NCBI GenBank assembly: GCA_943735955.1
Contig: OX030962.1
Coordinates: 1,083,390 to 1,147,389 of the forward strand
DNA from: Piscicola geometra
Taxonomy: Eukaryota > Annelida > Clitellata > Hirudinida > Piscicolidae
Reading direction: 5' to 3'
Length of the DNA: 64,000 nt
Under the pieces are notes generated by a model. That model did no database searches. It saw only the letters and a program-made list of their open reading frames with translations, and was not told where the DNA came from. A program made the position numbers and the translations under genes. This document shows positions 62,537 through 64,000 of the stretch, one piece after another (positions within the stretch are counted from its first letter, which is position 1; each line of letters starts with the position of its first letter).

Positions 62537-62931
62537 GATTGCATCGTTACCAGGCAGCATGCTCTGCAACAAGCAGAACGTCTTGCCTCCAGGGGCGGAG
62601 CACATGTCGAGCACCTGTGTCGTTGCCTTCTCCATGCATGCATTGTTGCTTCTGTTGCTGTCATTAACCACCCCCAACACCATCACCAACCCCATCCCCA
62701 CCACCATCACCACCACCCCCAACACCATCACCAACCCCATCACCACCACCATCACCACCACCCCCAACACCATCATCATATTAATGTTCACAATCATCAT
62801 CCTCATCATCATCATGTTAATTTTCATCATCATATTCATTTTCATAATCATCATCATTAGAACCTTACATCCAGGAAAGAGATCGAGACAAAGAACTGGA
62901 AGGACGGAGCCTGCGTCCATCAGGTAGTAGG
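59655..62931 (-). CDS. NSUN4: NSUN4-like mitochondrial 12S rRNA m5C methyltransferase (5' exons not found)
   Basis: Eight minus-strand exons keep frame for about 257 codons: 62,931-62,864; 62,614-62,551; 62,420-62,321; 62,088-61,983; 61,793-61,748; 61,281-61,196; 60,213-60,048; 59,791-59,655 (TGA). NOL1/NOP2/Sun enzymes transfer methyl from SAM to cytosine C5. Visible: [20 protein letters not shown]-binding [51 protein letters not shown] with the motif IV cysteine, and [20 protein letters not shown] with the motif VI cysteine. The end ([20 protein letters not shown], then [12 protein letters not shown]) matches NSUN4 better than NSUN3. The N-terminal ~150 residues must be upstream (above 62,931) but were not resolved. 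A reversed AATAAA at 59,558-59,563 fits its 3' end. Intron 7 carries a hAT relic. Confidence 0.88.
59792..60035. repeat. GT/GTAT repeat in NSUN4 last intron
   Basis: TGTGTGTATGTGCGTGTG-type units fill almost the whole intron between the last two exons. Confidence 0.9.
60245..61114 (-). mobile_element. hAT (ZBED-like) transposon relic in NSUN4 intron 7
   Basis: A minus-strand open stretch (61,114-60,839) encodes a hAT transposase segment: [38 protein letters not shown] and [16 protein letters not shown]. The other end (60,255-60,325) has repeated TTAATCG/CGATTAA sub-terminal motifs. It is unrelated to the 42.7-kb hAT, and the rest of the transposase is lost. The element ends in CAA repeats at about 61,125. 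Confidence 0.8.
61335..61740. repeat. (ACT)n microsatellite in NSUN4 intron 6
   Basis: About 130 ACT triplets with substitutions. This is the reverse complement class of the AGT tract at 21.1-21.75 kb. Confidence 0.93.
61825..61982. repeat. CAACGACCACTCAACA repeat in NSUN4
   Basis: About ten copies of a 15-bp ACAACGACCACTCAAC-type unit. It begins on the first base of the intron (donor of the exon ending 61,983 on the minus strand) and covers most of it. Confidence 0.9.
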
Positions 62932-63896
62932 CTGCATCATCAACATTTGAATAATAATTATAATAATAGACAAATAAGAATAATATACAAATAAGAATAA
63001 TATAAGAATAATAAGATTATTATTATTGAACGCCCGCTGCAGATGGGGCGCAGGATGCTGAACAAACTCCTGCAGTTTCGAGGCCTGCAGCCGATTGGAA
63101 GGGCGTGTGTGCTGCCTTTCGTCCCTCTTCATGCGACTGCCTAAGAAGCACTTCCTGAGCTCTCAAGGCACTTCCTGCCAGTTGACGCGTCGTTCCACCG
63201 AGCTGCCATGGGAGGCTGCCATGGGAGGCTGCCATGGGAGGCTGCCATGGGAAGCACAAGGTGCGCAAACTTTGCGGTCTGCTGACCATCAGCCTGCAGG
63301 TCAGGTTGTTTGTTGGAAAGTCGTTTGTTAGGGATTGAATCTTCGTCTTTTGCAGTTGAGTTGTAGTCGCAGAGCTCTGATTAGATGGCCTCGTGGAGCT
63401 CTGATTGGATGGCCTCGTGGGGCTCTGATTGGATGGCCTCGTGGGGCTCTGATTGGATGGCCTCGTGGAGTTCTGATTGGATGGCCTCGTGGAGCTCTGA
63501 TTGGATGGCCTCGTGGAGCTCTGATTGGATGGCCTCGTGGAGCTCTGATTGGATGGCCTCGTGGAGCTCTGAGAGCAGAACAACGAAGACAAGGTCGCTG
63601 GAACTGGCGTCTGCAAGGCTGGTGGCAACATTGATGGTGGTGGTCAAGCCTTCCTGAACTCGATGCATCAGCCCATTGGATGCATCAGAAGGACCTTGAC
63701 CAAGGCCACATCTGCAAACACATCCATACAAGTGCTTCCGACAGCTCACCATCACGCAGTGTTTCAGTGCCCTGTTGACCTCTGTAAAGTTGGTGTGGTC
63801 TCTGGCGATGGTGACGCAGGTGAGGTGAGAACGAAGGCTTGCATGTGGCATTGTTCAGTGGTTCAGACTTTTATTTACGTCAACTACCCAAGGAGA
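62932..63896. other. Upstream part of the NSUN4 region, with 13-bp and 24-bp repeats
   Basis: Three and a half copies of a 13-bp GGAGGCTGCCATG unit at 63,205-63,250 and eight copies of a 24-bp GAGCTCTGATTGGATGGCCT plus CGTG unit at 63,375-63,572. Unique pieces (63,040-63,200; 63,580-63,850) probably hold missing 5' NSUN4 exons or another gene on the minus strand. A good minus-strand donor (ATG|GTGAGC near 63,752) follows a short open piece, but I cannot assign it. Confidence 0.4.
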
Positions 63897-64000
63897 CTGG
63901 CTTCTGCTTTGCTTCTCAGTCGAATTGACTATGGCAATATCATTCTTACTGGGTTGCCAATGACGCAGCTGCAGAAAATTCAGTCTATAATCAACACCAC
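63897..64000 (+). mobile_element. CR1-like element fragment, cut by the window end
   Basis: Matches 41,527-41,630 with few differences (for example ATGACGCAG for ATGAAGCAG). It encodes LSRIDYGNIILTGLPM and QKIQSIINTT in the same frame. The 5' truncation at 63,897 is abrupt, as expected of incomplete target-primed reverse transcription. Confidence 0.9.

Noticed and set aside
63023..63851. N-terminal exons of NSUN4
   Set aside because: Open pieces exist on the minus strand but none matches the family or supplies the required phase-1 donor before 62,931.

Overview
The window is nuclear DNA from an animal, most likely a marine or aquatic invertebrate. Genes are split by GT-AG introns. The encoded set (a nuclear receptor, TMEM138 of the ciliary transition zone, the integrin activator kindlin, mitochondrial ribosome recycling factor, leucine aminopeptidase, ATG13 and an NSUN4-type mitochondrial rRNA methyltransferase) is metazoan. 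A short interstitial CCCTAA (TTAGGG) run hints at a vertebrate-type telomere motif. I cannot name the species. All prokaryotic-style long ORFs in the repeat regions are artefacts of tandem repeats.

Layout. 1-4574 (+): 3' six exons of a divergent NR1-like nuclear receptor, beginning upstream of the window. 4.6-11.4 kb: minisatellites, microsatellites and a tRNA-derived SINE. 11,483-13,389 (+): complete five-exon TMEM138. 13.4-20.6 kb: repeats and a retrotransposon 3' fragment. 20,639-31,813 (+): kindlin in twelve recognisable exons, with low-complexity insertions in its loops. 32.3-33.76 kb: a 21-bp minisatellite between the convergent kindlin and MRRF genes. 33,765-35,612 (-): MRRF in six exons. 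35,873-38,254 (+): a small coiled-coil protein sharing a 260-bp divergent promoter region with MRRF. 38.7-46.8 kb: a transposon-rich, AT-rich block with non-LTR reverse transcriptase relics, a perfect 240-bp tandem duplication, an intact-ended hAT transposon with an 8-bp target duplication, and a palindromic element with telomere-like repeats at its centre. 47,186-53,552 (+): fourteen exons of cytosol-type leucine aminopeptidase (LAP3). 53.6-56.9 kb: repeats. 56,972-58,417 (+): ATG13 in one uninterrupted reading frame. 59,655-62,931 (-): eight exons of an NSUN4-like rRNA m5C methyltransferase. The window ends inside another copy of the CR1-like element.

The genes do not form one pathway; two (MRRF, NSUN4-like) serve the mitochondrial ribosome. 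The striking architecture is that almost every intron and intergenic gap carries its own tandem array (units from 2 to about 45 bp), so short conserved exons sit as islands in repeats, and some repeats reach into coding sequence (polyQ, polyN, Ser-Ile-His runs). Exon borders were set by hand from splice consensus, phase continuity and remembered family sequence features; every listed junction keeps the frame.
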